Shown here one piece after another: positions 1-8,218 of a stretch of DNA of 32,871 nucleotides. The DNA is taken from the NCBI GenBank assembly GCA_007571305.1, contig RKRR01000017.1:1-32871 (forward strand), given 5' to 3'. A program made the translations under genes and the position numbers. The DNA comes from Candidatus Poribacteria bacterium. Its GTDB lineage: Bacteria; Poribacteria; WGA-4E; WGA-3G. The notes beneath the pieces were generated by a model. That model made no database searches. It was not told where the DNA came from and saw only the letters and a program-made list of their open reading frames with translations. The number at the start of each line of letters is the position of its first letter. Positions within the stretch are counted from its first letter, which is position 1.

Positions 1-95
1 TTTATAATCCTTTCAAAACACCGTTATGTTTATCAAAGGATACCTGCTTTTCTGCTTTCTCGCATCTTAATTCTAAAAATTGTCCAAACTTTAGT
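1..95. mobile_element. Right-end remnant of a second, related IS element
   Basis: Bases 31-95 match bases 1439-1503, the right end of the neighbouring IS, in the same orientation with only about eight mismatches by eye. The match includes the same terminal sequence at 79-95 (ATTGTCCAAACTTTAGT). It therefore looks like the end of another, diverged copy or a derived non-autonomous element, most of it lying upstream of the window. It is followed directly by the left end of the complete IS, so the two sit head to tail. How much of the element exists to the left cannot be seen. Confidence 0.7.
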
Positions 96-128
96 ATAAT
101 TACTAAAGTTTGGACAATATTATAGTAT

Positions 129-800
129 TCAAGCTGCCTTGTCAAAAGGCAGGGTCTTTTCTCGTTGACCAAGATTGCTAATATTCAGCGAGTTTTTATC
201 TTCAGTGGCACTTGTAGAAAATCCGAACTCTCGGATCTGTGCCTGTAGATAAGCGGTTCGTAGACCTTGTGTGAGTTTCCGTGGGTGATACCAATGAATG
301 CCGAGGTATTCACAGATGGTCTCGACGTTTATGGGTTTTTCAGTCGGGTGTGGCAGTAAGAAGATAAGTTTCGTGAGAGACGCTGCGATGCAACTCAGTT
401 GCACAAAGCGATTGATGCTTTTGCGAGATTTCACCTGATAGGCACTGAACCCAAACTGCTGTTTGAGGTCTCGAAAAGCAGTTTCAATCTGACACCTTTG
501 CTGATAGTATTCAAGAATTTTAGATACTTCAAGGGTCAGGTCTGTTGTAAAAACGAGGAAATACCGATACGGTTTTGAAGGTTTTGGGCATCTGCGTATA
601 ACGAGGAGTTGGACATCGACGGGACACATTTTTGTGCGCACGGGGTGTGAGGCGATCTGAATGTCTTCGTTTCCGACTGACGTGCGTTTATACCGGAGGC
701 GGCGGATGTTCAAACGGTCTCCATATTTCTTGGGACGTCCGGGTTTGGGGTATTTTAGGGGTTTAGGTATCCGATAGAACACTGCATTTGATTTGGGCAC
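129..800 (-). pseudogene. IS4-type transposase, C-terminal part (frameshifted)
   Basis: This is the second half of the transposase. It contains the exact IS4 signature Y-x2-R-x3-E-x6-K as YQQRCQIETAFRDLK, with the third catalytic residue at Glu106 of this fragment and the lysine at 113. The apparent GTG start at 800 only marks where the open frame begins. The protein sequence continues upstream in this frame as ISSVV and joins the N-terminal half. It ends 27 bases inside the left terminus of the element. Activity would need frame restoration or ribosomal frameshifting. Confidence 0.85.
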
Positions 801-1407
801 GACACTGGATATGATGTCCCAAACCCACTAGCATTTCAAAGACCTTCCGGCGAGCGAAGCCACGATCAAAGAGAATAAGGCCGCGGGGGATCTTTGAGCA
901 GATACGTTTGAGGATAGCCTCGCCTTTATCACGCAAGGTCTGGGGGACGATGAGTTTCACCCAAACGGGGAAAAGCAGCCATTGGGAAGGTGTAGCACAT
1001 AAGAGTCCGAGTGCCCTAAACTCCTGTCCATAGTGGAACTTTGATTGACTGACGCGATGTTTTTGATAACTGAAGTTTCGGAAGAAGTGAAGTCCGCATT
1101 GAGATCCCCCCGTTTTCAAGACTTGGGTTTGATCATAAACGTATACCGAGCGTGGGAATATCGCCTGAAGATATTTCATGAGATGCGCAGCGAGCCCATC
1201 GGGGTCCCACTTCCCTCGGGAAAGGAACTTTGGGAAGGACCAATATCTCGTCTGTGAAGCACTCGATTGGTAAAGTTGTGTCAAGGTGCCTGGACCTGTG
1301 TGGCTAATAAACCCATAGATGAATGCTTGGAAAAGCACGAAGTTTTGTGAGTTGAACATAAACCGAAAATCCGATAGAATACGTTCTAAACAAGAAAGCA
1401 GATGCAT
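763..1407 (-). pseudogene. IS4-type transposase, N-terminal part (frameshifted)
   Basis: This is the first half of a DDE transposase, 214 residues in the readable frame. It carries the first catalytic aspartate in VYVYDQTQ (Asp92) and the second in LILFDRGFARRK (Asp181), the typical DRGF block of IS4 transposases. Just after GLGHH the frame runs into about 17 unrelated residues and a stop, while the homologous continuation (ISSVVPKSNAVFYR) lies one base over. The break is therefore a +1 shift near 815-825. It may be an indel that killed the transposase or, less likely, a translational frameshift. The start ATG at 1407 follows a weak AAGGAAG-like site. Confidence 0.85.
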
Positions 1408-1523
1408 TTTTTCTTCCTTTCAAAAAGGTTGAAGTCTTTCTGAAAGGATACCTGCTTTTCTGTTTTCGCACACCTTAATTCTTAAAATTGTCCAAACTTT
1501 AGTATAATTACGGAGTGAAATTT

Positions 1524-2240
1524 GTGAGGACAAGACTATGCATTATGACGGCTTACGCCGACGAAACTCGCATACTTCTGAACGTCTTGGGTCAGGAGGG
1601 TAGTGATTCAGTTGATTGGAACAGCAGACTCCAGTTTGAATGGTCGGATGGAGATAAAAAATGGGGTGTTATGCAGTCGGGTATGGGCAAAGTGCGTGCG
1701 GCATCAATGTGCCAAATGATAATAGACACATATCAGGTAGATACCTTCTTTGAGTTCGGATTTGCGGGTGGATTGGTCGATACCTTGGATGTCGGAGACT
1801 TTGTTGTGATCACCAGTGTCTCTGAACACGACGCGCCGAACCGATCAGAGATTCAACGTGAACAAGATGAATGGAGAGCTCGTCTTTTTCAGACTTCTGC
1901 ATCTTCAATCAGCAAATTCGCAACCATTCTATCAAAGGATCCTAACGTTACACTTACAAAAGCCCCTGTAATTTGCGGAGATATGGACATATATAACCGT
2001 GAAGTTAGGGACAAAATCGCTGCAGAGAGTGGGGCTGTTGCTGTGAATTGGGAATCATCGGCGATTGTGGATGTCTGTGCGATCAACAACATTAAGTACG
2101 TCGGCATCCGCGTTATATCTGACCTGTGTATCGAAGAGGATAGCGGCCCCATCTCCAAGGAGCGGCTTGAACGTTTACGTAAATCCACAACAGCGTACAC
2201 AAACGCTTTCGTAGACTTCAATAAATGTGAGCAAGGATAG
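1524..2240 (+). CDS. MTA/SAH nucleosidase-like phosphorylase-superfamily protein
   Basis: This is a nucleoside phosphorylase (PNP_UDP_1) family protein that probably cleaves the N-glycosidic bond of methylthioadenosine, S-adenosylhomocysteine or a related nucleoside in the cytoplasm. The three catalytic positions of MTA/SAH nucleosidase are present: a Glu in LCIMTAYADET (Glu14), a Glu in AVNWESSAI (Glu177) and the Asp of RVISD (Asp200). The central FGFAGGLVDTLDVGDFVV strand is also typical. The usual MEG before the ribose-binding Glu is NWE here, so substrate range may differ. GTG at 1524 is chosen because GGAG at 1512-1515 lies 8 bases upstream; GTG at 1515 overlaps that site. The IS target repeat ends at 1511, directly against the ribosome binding site. 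Confidence 0.78.
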   Translation: MRTRLCIMTAYADETRILLNVLGQEGSDSVDWNSRLQFEWSDGDKKWGVMQSGMGKVRAASMCQMIIDTYQVDTFFEFGFAGGLVDTLDVGDFVVITSVSEHDAPNRSEIQREQDEWRARLFQTSASSISKFATILSKDPNVTLTKAPVICGDMDIYNREVRDKIAAESGAVAVNWESSAIVDVCAINNIKYVGIRVISDLCIEEDSGPISKERLERLRKSTTAYTNAFVDFNKCEQG

Positions 2241-2257
2241 AGAGCTTAATTGTAAAT

Positions 2258-2286
2258 TTGACATCCATCCCAGATTATGATAGACT
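2258..2286 (+). promoter_or_regulatory. Sigma70-type promoter upstream of the CehA-like gene
   Basis: TTGACA at 2258-2263 and TAGACT at 2281-2286 are separated by exactly 17 bases. The site lies between the nucleosidase stop (2240) and the start at 2329, predicting a leader of about 35 bases. It would drive the metallohydrolase-dioxygenase pair. Confidence 0.65.
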
Positions 2287-2328
2287 ACGGCATCAGTGAT
2301 AGCAACCAGCGATGAGGAGGAATGTCAG

Positions 2329-4665
2329 ATGCAATGGATGACCCACCGGTATTATACCTTTCTCAAAAAAGGAGCCTGTATTCCGCTTTACTTGATATCT
2401 ATCAGTTGGATGTGGCTCCTCACTTTCACCTCAGTGGGGCTCACGGATGAACTGAACCTCGTCACGGAAGTGGAATTTCAACCCTTCGCATCAGCGACCC
2501 AACGACTCATTGAGGCATTGGATTATCTCGGCTCACCTCTCTCTGAAGATGACCTTTCAATCATCAAAGAAACCTTGGTTTCCGATAACCACACACAGGC
2601 GATTGTTGACGTTCAAAAAGTTCTTGATGCATACTGTTTAACTGGTGTCAATATCAATCCTGAGAGCCGTGTGAAGGTTAAGGAAGGGACAGCAAATAAG
2701 GAATTGATGCAACAAGGTTGGCGCACCTTCTTGGTAAAAGTCCACAACGAGGCGGGTGTGACAGCTCCTTTAGCCGCAGAGAGTGCGAATGCGGCACCAC
2801 TGTATAAACGTTCCAGTGGAAGTCCTGACCCAGAAATGACTGTGCCAAAAAGCGATATTCCGCACCGGTTCCTCGATATTGAGGTCTATTCCAACCCGCC
2901 CTTGAAAGCGAGCCTTTCGGGATTAGAACTGGAGTATCGTATCATTCAACTCTACAGCCGCGACGCGGGCAAACGGGAAGCGGTGCTCGGTTTCAATGTC
3001 GGTCAGGGAACACAGGACATCGGTTTCCGCAGTGAAGTCCCTATCCTATTTCACTGTGTGCCAGCGGTAAACGTAACTTTAGAAGTGTTAGACTTCAACG
3101 GAGAGCCGACGACTGCGGCTTTTGTCGTTCGGGACGAGTTGAACCGAGTGTATCCATCACGCGGGCGACGATTGGCACCCGATTTCTTCTTTCATAACCA
3201 AATCTATCGGCACAACGGCGAATCGGTTCTTTTGCCACCCGGTAAATATACTGTCGAGTACACACGGGGACCGGAATATCGAGTAAAGACGCAAACCATT
3301 ACCGTTCCAACTACCGAGACACATCAGGAGACATTTCGTCTGGAAAGATGGATCCACATCGCGGCAGAAGGCTGGCGTTCCGGTGACCATCATATCCACG
3401 CCGCAGGTTGTGCACATTATGAAAGCCCCACCGAGGGTGTCACACCGGAAGATATGATGCGACACATTCTCGGAGAGGATCTCAACGTCGGTTGTGTACT
3501 CTCATGGGGCCCCTGTTGGTATTATCAGAAGCAGTTTTTCGAGGGTAAGGTTCATGAACTTTCAACCAATGATTACGTAATGCGCTACGATGTGGAAGTT
3601 TCAGGTTTCCCCTCTTCACACGCAGGACATCTCTCAATACTACGGCTTACAGAGGACGACTACAAAGGTGTTGAAACCATTGAGGAATGGCCCAGCTGGG
3701 ATCTCCCTGTCCTCCAGTGGGCGAAAGAACAGGGAGCCGTGACAGGCTTCAGTCACAGTGGTTGGGGTTTGAAAGTGGACGGAGACGAACTTCCCAATTA
3801 CAACATGCCTCCATTTAACGGTATCGGTGCTAACGAGTATATCGTAGATGTCGTTCACGATGCAGTTGATTTCATATCCACGGTGGACACCCCCGCGATT
3901 TGGGAATTGAATATCTGGTACCATACGTTGAATTGTGGTTTCCGCACGCGAATCAGTGGGGAGACGGATTTCCCTTGCATCTACGGTGAGCGCGTCGGAT
4001 TAGGTCGCATATACGTAAAAATGCCTACCGGTTCTATCGACTTCGATGCATGGGCTGCAGGATTGCGAGACGGTCGTTCCTATGTCGGAGACGGTAAGAG
4101 TCACCTGCTGGACTTCACCGTCGGTGGCGTGCCAGTTGGCGAAAAAGCACCGACCGGACAAATCAGTCAGTTGGATCTGGAAGCACCCAGCACGGTAACT
4201 GTTACTGCTCGCGTCGCTGCACGGCTCAATGAGACACCTAATCCTGAAATACAAAACCGCCCATTGGATCAACAACCGTATTGGGATATTGAACGTGCAC
4301 GCATTGCGGAAGATAGGAAGGTGCCTGTTGAACTTATCGTCAACGGTCAAGCAGTTGAACGGCAAGAAGTTGTAGCGAACGGTGAAATTATTCCTGTTCA
4401 ATTTGATGCATCCATTGACAGATCAAGTTGGGTTGCGTTACGGATTTTCCCGTCGTCTCATACGAATCCGGTTTTCGTTATTGTAGATGGAAAACCGATC
4501 CGAGCAAGTCGCAGAAGTGCACAATGGTGTTTGGAGGCTGTCGATGTCTGCTGGAATGCGAAGGTTGATCGCATCCGAGAAGAGGAACGAGATGCCGCAC
4601 GCGAGGCGTATGATGTGGCACTGCAGACATATCAAAAGATTCTTGAAGAATCCAAGGTGGAATAA
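2329..4665 (+). CDS. Secreted CehA/McbA-like metallohydrolase
   Basis: This 778-residue protein has a hydrophobic N-terminal export signal (residues about 15-36, with a KK pair before it). The middle region resembles a carboxypeptidase-regulatory or Ig-like domain (about 230-340). The catalytic-type region begins with GDHHIHAAGCAH (His354, His355, His357) and has later blocks SHAGHLS and GFSHSGWG (His476). These histidine blocks fit the CehA/McbA branch of the PHP-like metallohydrolases, which hydrolyse diverse esters or amides; the substrate is unknown. ATG 2329 is preferred over the in-frame GTG 2296 because GAGGAGG at 2314-2320 lies 8 bases before it. The tail is a charged, probably helical segment. 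It is followed after 19 bases by a dioxygenase gene, so the two are likely co-transcribed. Confidence 0.75.
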   Translation: MQWMTHRYYTFLKKGACIPLYLISISWMWLLTFTSVGLTDELNLVTEVEFQPFASATQRLIEALDYLGSPLSEDDLSIIKETLVSDNHTQAIVDVQKVLDAYCLTGVNINPESRVKVKEGTANKELMQQGWRTFLVKVHNEAGVTAPLAAESANAAPLYKRSSGSPDPEMTVPKSDIPHRFLDIEVYSNPPLKASLSGLELEYRIIQLYSRDAGKREAVLGFNVGQGTQDIGFRSEVPILFHCVPAVNVTLEVLDFNGEPTTAAFVVRDELNRVYPSRGRRLAPDFFFHNQIYRHNGESVLLPPGKYTVEYTRGPEYRVKTQTITVPTTETHQETFRLERWIHIAAEGWRSGDHHIHAAGCAHYESPTEGVTPEDMMRHILGEDLNVGCVLSWGPCWYYQKQFFEGKVHELSTNDYVMRYDVEVSGFPSSHAGHLSILRLTEDDYKGVETIEEWPSWDLPVLQWAKEQGAVTGFSHSGWGLKVDGDELPNYNMPPFNGIGANEYIVDVVHDAVDFISTVDTPAIWELNIWYHTLNCGFRTRISGETDFPCIYGERVGLGRIYVKMPTGSIDFDAWAAGLRDGRSYVGDGKSHLLDFTVGGVPVGEKAPTGQISQLDLEAPSTVTVTARVAARLNETPNPEIQNRPLDQQPYWDIERARIAEDRKVPVELIVNGQAVERQEVVANGEIIPVQFDASIDRSSWVALRIFPSSHTNPVFVIVDGKPIRASRRSAQWCLEAVDVCWNAKVDRIREEERDAAREAYDVALQTYQKILEESKVE

Positions 4666-4684
4666 ACTTTTAAGGAGCAGCACC

Positions 4685-5452
4685 ATGAAACTTACGGTCG
4701 AAGAGGTAGAACAATTCAGGCGCGAAGGCTATCTCAACATAGAAAAACGCCTCATTGATGACGAACACCTTACCGTGTTACGCGAACATTACGACGCACT
4801 GTTTGCGGAGAGGCGCGGTACAGTTGGTGAGGGTCTGCGGAATCTCGCAGTCGTCGGGGAATCGGAAAGCGATGAGGATGCCGATCGCGAGGAAGAAATG
4901 CTGCAGATTATGGAGGTGTGGCGGATCAATGAAGAATATCGAAAGTTACTCTATCATGAACCCCTGTTAGACATCGCCGAGAGTTTAATCGGAACCGATA
5001 TCCAGTTATTTCACGATCAAGCACTCTATAAACCCGCCTATCACGGAGGTGAAGTGTATTGGCACCAAGACAACGCCTATTGGCAGTGCGACCCACCCAA
5101 TCTTGTGAGCATCTGGATAGCCCTCGATGATGCCGACGAAGAGAACGGTTGTATGAACGTTATCCCTGGCAGTTATTTAGAAGGATTAGCGGCACATGGA
5201 CGTGCTGAGTCAGAGAAAGGGAAGTTGCCAGCATTGTTGGAAGTGAATGCCGATGCAGATCGTGCTGTACCAGTGCCAGTTAAAGCCGGATGTGGGATGG
5301 TTCATCACTGCATGACCCTCCACCAAACTGACCCAAACCGCTCATCCCGAGACCGTCGGGCGATGGTCCTCCATTACATGCCATCAGGTACGCGGAATCG
5401 CGATGGTGAGGTGATGAAAGACAAACCGCTGCTACGGGGTAAGTTGGCGTAA
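4685..5452 (+). CDS. Phytanoyl-CoA dioxygenase (PhyH) family protein
   Basis: This 255-residue protein is predicted to be an Fe(II)/2-oxoglutarate-dependent oxygenase of the PhyH family, cytoplasmic, with unknown substrate. The iron triad is visible: His127-x-Asp129 in VYWHQDNAYW and a distal His213 in TLHQTDPNRSS, followed by arginines (222-225) suited to bind 2-oxoglutarate. The opening, TVEEVEQFRREGYLNIEKRL, is the usual PhyH N-terminus. The start is ATG 4685, after AAGGAG at 4672-4677; the open frame extends upstream only as an overlap with the previous gene. It lies 19 bases after the CehA-like gene and probably shares its promoter. Confidence 0.88.
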   Translation: MKLTVEEVEQFRREGYLNIEKRLIDDEHLTVLREHYDALFAERRGTVGEGLRNLAVVGESESDEDADREEEMLQIMEVWRINEEYRKLLYHEPLLDIAESLIGTDIQLFHDQALYKPAYHGGEVYWHQDNAYWQCDPPNLVSIWIALDDADEENGCMNVIPGSYLEGLAAHGRAESEKGKLPALLEVNADADRAVPVPVKAGCGMVHHCMTLHQTDPNRSSRDRRAMVLHYMPSGTRNRDGEVMKDKPLLRGKLA

Positions 5453-5474
5453 AGGTGTATAAATAAAACCTGTT

Positions 5475-6233
5475 ATGCCGAACACCAACCTCAAAACTAT
5501 TTTCAATACTGCTGCAGTACTCTATGATGGGGTCCGACCCGAGTATCCTGAGAAGTTAATCCAAGATGTTGTCCAACTCTCTGGACTCAACAACCACAGT
5601 AGAATTCTTGAGATCGGATGCGGTACAGGAAAAGCAACTCAATCCTTCGCGGAACTCGGATACGAACTGGTTTGTCTGGACATTGGTGCCGATTTAATCG
5701 CCCTTGCAAAGGAAAAGTTGGAGAAGTTTCCGAATGCTTCATTCGTGAGACAGGCATTTGAAACATGGAAACCGGAAGGTAAATTTGATCTCATTATTTC
5801 TGCTACCGCCTTTCATTGGGTAGATCCAAAGGTGAGATACCTGAAAGCATCCGAGGTCCTCGGATCAGATGGTTTTCTCGCAGTCTTCTCGAATCAGCAT
5901 GTTAGAAAGGATGAAGGCTTCTTTGCAGAAACCCAAGATTTATACGATAGATATTACCTTCAACTGCCCAGGAACCGTCTTAGACACACCACAAACTGTC
6001 CCGGTGTAGAAGCCTTTCGAGGTTTAATGAAACGCGTATATCCGTGGAAGCAAACATATTCATCTGAGCAATACATCAAACTCCTGAACACCTATTCGGA
6101 TCACATGGTGTTGCCAGACAAAAATAAACATCTTCTGTTTGAAGGGATCGTCAATCTCATTGAGACGAAGTATGACGGGCAGATCACCAAGCATTATGCA
6201 GCTGTTCTTGACCTTCGGAAAACGAAAGGATAG
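5475..6233 (+). CDS. Class I SAM-dependent methyltransferase
   Basis: This 252-residue protein has the Rossmann motif I ILEIGCGTGKA (Glu46 to about 54), an acidic residue ending strand 2 (CLDIGADL, Asp69), and motif II/III-like FDLIISATAFHWVD. The type is the methyltransferase 11/25 group acting on small molecules; the acceptor cannot be told. The start ATG 5475 has no good Shine-Dalgarno within 10 bases; AAAGGT lies about 17 bases upstream. It follows the dioxygenase by 22 bases on the same strand, so it may be the last gene of that operon. Confidence 0.85.
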   Translation: MPNTNLKTIFNTAAVLYDGVRPEYPEKLIQDVVQLSGLNNHSRILEIGCGTGKATQSFAELGYELVCLDIGADLIALAKEKLEKFPNASFVRQAFETWKPEGKFDLIISATAFHWVDPKVRYLKASEVLGSDGFLAVFSNQHVRKDEGFFAETQDLYDRYYLQLPRNRLRHTTNCPGVEAFRGLMKRVYPWKQTYSSEQYIKLLNTYSDHMVLPDKNKHLLFEGIVNLIETKYDGQITKHYAAVLDLRKTKG

Positions 6234-6240
6234 AGCAGCC

Positions 6241-6318
6241 CTGAAAATAACAGAGGTCGAAGCATTCCAAATTGAGATGCCGCGTTATTTTCGATGCCGA
6301 CAAACTGAAGACACTGAC
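6241..6318 (+). pseudogene. N-terminal fragment of an enolase-superfamily (MR/MLE) gene
   Basis: Reading from 6241, the sequence gives LKITEVEAFQIEMPRYF and about nine further residues. This resembles the typical opening of mandelate racemase/muconate-lactonizing enzymes (MKITxVEAF...). No barrel domain follows: the frame runs out at 6354 and a promoter plus a different gene come next. It looks like a deletion remnant. The call rests on about 17 residues. Confidence 0.4.
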
Positions 6319-6354
6319 AGTTGCTTCGGCATAACATATCAACTTTGCACTTGA

Positions 6355-6383
6355 TTGACATCTATCTCTGATCGTGGTAGGCT
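6355..6383 (+). promoter_or_regulatory. Putative sigma70-type promoter
   Basis: TTGACA (6355-6360) is followed after 17 bases by TAGGCT (6378-6383). The first hexamer is consensus but the second matches at only three positions. The arrangement resembles the site at 2258. It would produce a leader of about 65 bases before the ABM gene. Confidence 0.45.
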
Positions 6384-6455
6384 AATGCGAATTCAGCATC
6401 AGGATGCCAAAATGAAAATAGAATCCGAGTTGAAAATGTTTATAGGAGGAAAACT

Positions 6456-6776
6456 ATGTTTGTTATCATCGCTCCCATCCAAATTAAAGAAGGTCACAGA
6501 GAAGCGTTTATCGAATCGATGATAGACGACGCGAAAGGCTCCGTTGAGAATGAACCCGGCTGTCTGCGGTTTGATGTGATTCAGGACGGTGCCGATCCGA
6601 ATCGGATATGGCTTTATGAGGTTTATGTTGACGAGGCGGCGTTCCAAGAACATCTGAAAGCCCCACACTTTATTAAGTGGCGAGATACCGTCAAGGACTG
6701 GTTTGCCGAGAACGAGTTGAAAGGAGCCGGTGGTGGGAGTTCCATCATCTACCCTCCAGACGACGACTGGACGTAG
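6456..6776 (+). CDS. Antibiotic biosynthesis monooxygenase (ABM) domain protein
   Basis: This 106-residue protein is of ABM/YgiN type, a dimeric ferredoxin-like fold without cofactor; some members oxidise quinols or polyketides and others are of unknown role. Typical features are FVIIAPIQIKEGHREAFIE at the start, ENEPGCLRFDV, and YEVYVDEAAFQEHLKAPHF with the conserved His. The length is usual for the family. An excellent ribosome site (AGGAGG, 6444-6449) precedes ATG 6456. No partner gene suggests a substrate. Confidence 0.85.
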   Translation: MFVIIAPIQIKEGHREAFIESMIDDAKGSVENEPGCLRFDVIQDGADPNRIWLYEVYVDEAAFQEHLKAPHFIKWRDTVKDWFAENELKGAGGGSSIIYPPDDDWT

Positions 6777-7038
6777 TGCGGCTCTCTGAAAAAGTCGTTT
6801 GTTATATCGGCCAGTTCAGTATCAGGCAGTGGAAAGACAGCCCGGTCGATTGTTCTCCATAAATCGCTGCCTGACTCGTCTTTTTCCGCTTTGATGCAGT
6901 GTACACGATGGACTGTCTCCTACATATACCAAAGCGGGATTTTGAATCAGGTTTTAGACTTAATTTCAGAGCGACTCAACGAAAACGTCTTAATGTATCT
7001 TGGCATTTGGGGAGATAAAAACTTTGCAGGTATTTGAA
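6777..7038. other. Intergenic region with nested inverted repeats
   Basis: No credible gene is seen. Outer arms GAAAAAGTCG (6788-6797) and CGTCTTTTTC (6877-6886), with one mismatch, enclose inner arms TCAGGCAG (6822-6829) and CTGCCTGA (6867-6874). Together they could fold as a roughly 100-base RNA hairpin ending in a T-rich tract just after the ABM gene. This could be a terminator or a structured repeat. The remaining bases to 7038 show nothing recognisable. Confidence 0.35.
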
Positions 7039-7162
7039 ATAGGACTTACGCAAGCTGCACTTCTGTTGCATAATCTGTTCGGTTGTGCCATGAGAGCACC
7101 TGTGTTTTTTGGGGTTCTCCTTTTCACAAAGCGTCTGATGGTCAAAATTGCGTAAGTCCTAT
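7039..7162 (+). repeat. MITE-like element, copy 1
   Basis: Perfect 15-bp inverted termini ATAGGACTTACGCAA (7039-7053) and TTGCGTAAGTCCTAT (7148-7162) bound a 124-bp element without a gene. Its reverse complement is nearly identical to the element at 8219-8338 for about 90 bases and then diverges. It has the features of a non-autonomous miniature inverted-repeat element. It lies about 200 bases upstream of the LamG gene. Confidence 0.85.
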
Positions 7163-7368
7163 AAAAAAAAGATAGATATGAGCCGAAATGGTGTCTCTTT
7201 TTCTGGAAGACAGAGGCATTGCTTGCAGTCCTACAACGATCCTTTAGATTGGAGTATTACCGGCACTGAAAGCCTCATGAAGTCAGGATCTTCAATTCCC
7301 TTATTGTCCATAGGCGATAACTTGGGTACGTAGACGTTTGAACCAATATTTTGATACGGGGGCTTGAA

Positions 7369-8133
7369 ATGAGACAGATAGTTTTCTATATTCTGAGCAC
7401 TGCATTCATTCTCACATTTCCCGTTGTCATCGAAGCGATTGAGGACGATGCAATGGTCCTCTACTACTCGTTCGATGAAGGAAAAGGGAAAGACATTGAA
7501 GACCTGAGCGGCAAGGGCAACCATGGTACGCTCGAAGGCGATGCCAAATGGGAGAAAAACGGGAAGATCAATTCGGGGGTATTTTTTAATGAACAGATCC
7601 AGAAAGGGGTCGTTGCCGCCGAAGCGTCTGATAGTCTGGCGATTACCAAGAACTTGACGATGGAGGTATGGGTATATCCAGAGAGCATTGGCGATTACCG
7701 CAATGTACGTGGACAGGCGGGACCCCACACGTACTACCTGAGTATCCATCAGGGTAGACCCTCAGTGTGGATGGGATGCCCCGGCGTTGGCGGACGAACA
7801 TGGAACAGTGCAAAGAACGAGATTCCGAACAATAAATGGTCACACGTCGCCGCAGTCTATGAGTTTGATAAGGAACTTCGGCTTTATATTAACGGCAAAC
7901 TCGATAACACCTATAAAGTGGCAGGCGAAATTCCGGTTTCCGCATCAGATCACTGGTTCGGCAACCGCCTCGATGGTCCGTGGCCCTATGGTGGAAAGCT
8001 TGATGAATTCGTTATTTATAACCGTGTCCTGACAGAAGGTGAGATACAGCAAGATATGGAGCAGGTCTTGAGCGTATCACCCTTAGACAAGGCTGCCACG
8101 ACTTGGGGACTGCTCAAAAAGGTTGCCAGATAA
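7369..8133 (+). CDS. Secreted LamG-domain (concanavalin A-like) protein
   Basis: This 254-residue protein begins with an export signal (MRQIVFYILSTAFILTFPVVIEA). A single LamG/laminin-G-like jelly-roll domain follows: YYSFDEGKGKDIEDLSGKGNHG, the middle block WSHVAAVYEFDKELRLYINGK and the late block GKLDEFVIYNRVLTEGEI, all typical of LamG_3 modules. It probably binds carbohydrate or matrix outside the cytoplasm. The end, LSVSPLDKAATTWGLLKKVAR, closely resembles the ends of the LamG proteins at 14510 and 15404. ATG 7369 is chosen because the signal peptide starts there and GGGGG precedes it by a few bases; the frame is open further upstream. MITE copies flank the gene on both sides. Confidence 0.85.
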   Translation: MRQIVFYILSTAFILTFPVVIEAIEDDAMVLYYSFDEGKGKDIEDLSGKGNHGTLEGDAKWEKNGKINSGVFFNEQIQKGVVAAEASDSLAITKNLTMEVWVYPESIGDYRNVRGQAGPHTYYLSIHQGRPSVWMGCPGVGGRTWNSAKNEIPNNKWSHVAAVYEFDKELRLYINGKLDNTYKVAGEIPVSASDHWFGNRLDGPWPYGGKLDEFVIYNRVLTEGEIQQDMEQVLSVSPLDKAATTWGLLKKVAR

Positions 8134-8218
8134 ACGTTCAATTTCAAATGTCCGGCCTGGATTCTCCATCACACCACTCCAACTTGGATAGAATTCTTCT
8201 TGCTCAAAAGAGTTAAAC

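Larger units (their letters stand above)
102..1503 (-). mobile_element. IS4-type insertion sequence, about 1.4 kb
   Basis: Inverted termini ACTAAAGTTTGGACAAT (102-118) and ATTGTCCAAACTTTAGT (1487-1503) are perfect over 17 bp and enclose a minus-strand transposase in two frames. A direct repeat GTATAATTAC occurs at 94-103 and 1502-1511. Because the last two terminal bases can be counted as terminus or as target, the target duplication is between 6 bp (ATAATT) and 10 bp, with termini of 17 to 15 bp; about 10 bp fits the IS4 family better. The whole transposase would be about 426 residues if the frame were restored. The element lies immediately upstream of the nucleosidase gene at 1524 and has probably displaced its original promoter. 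Confidence 0.88.
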
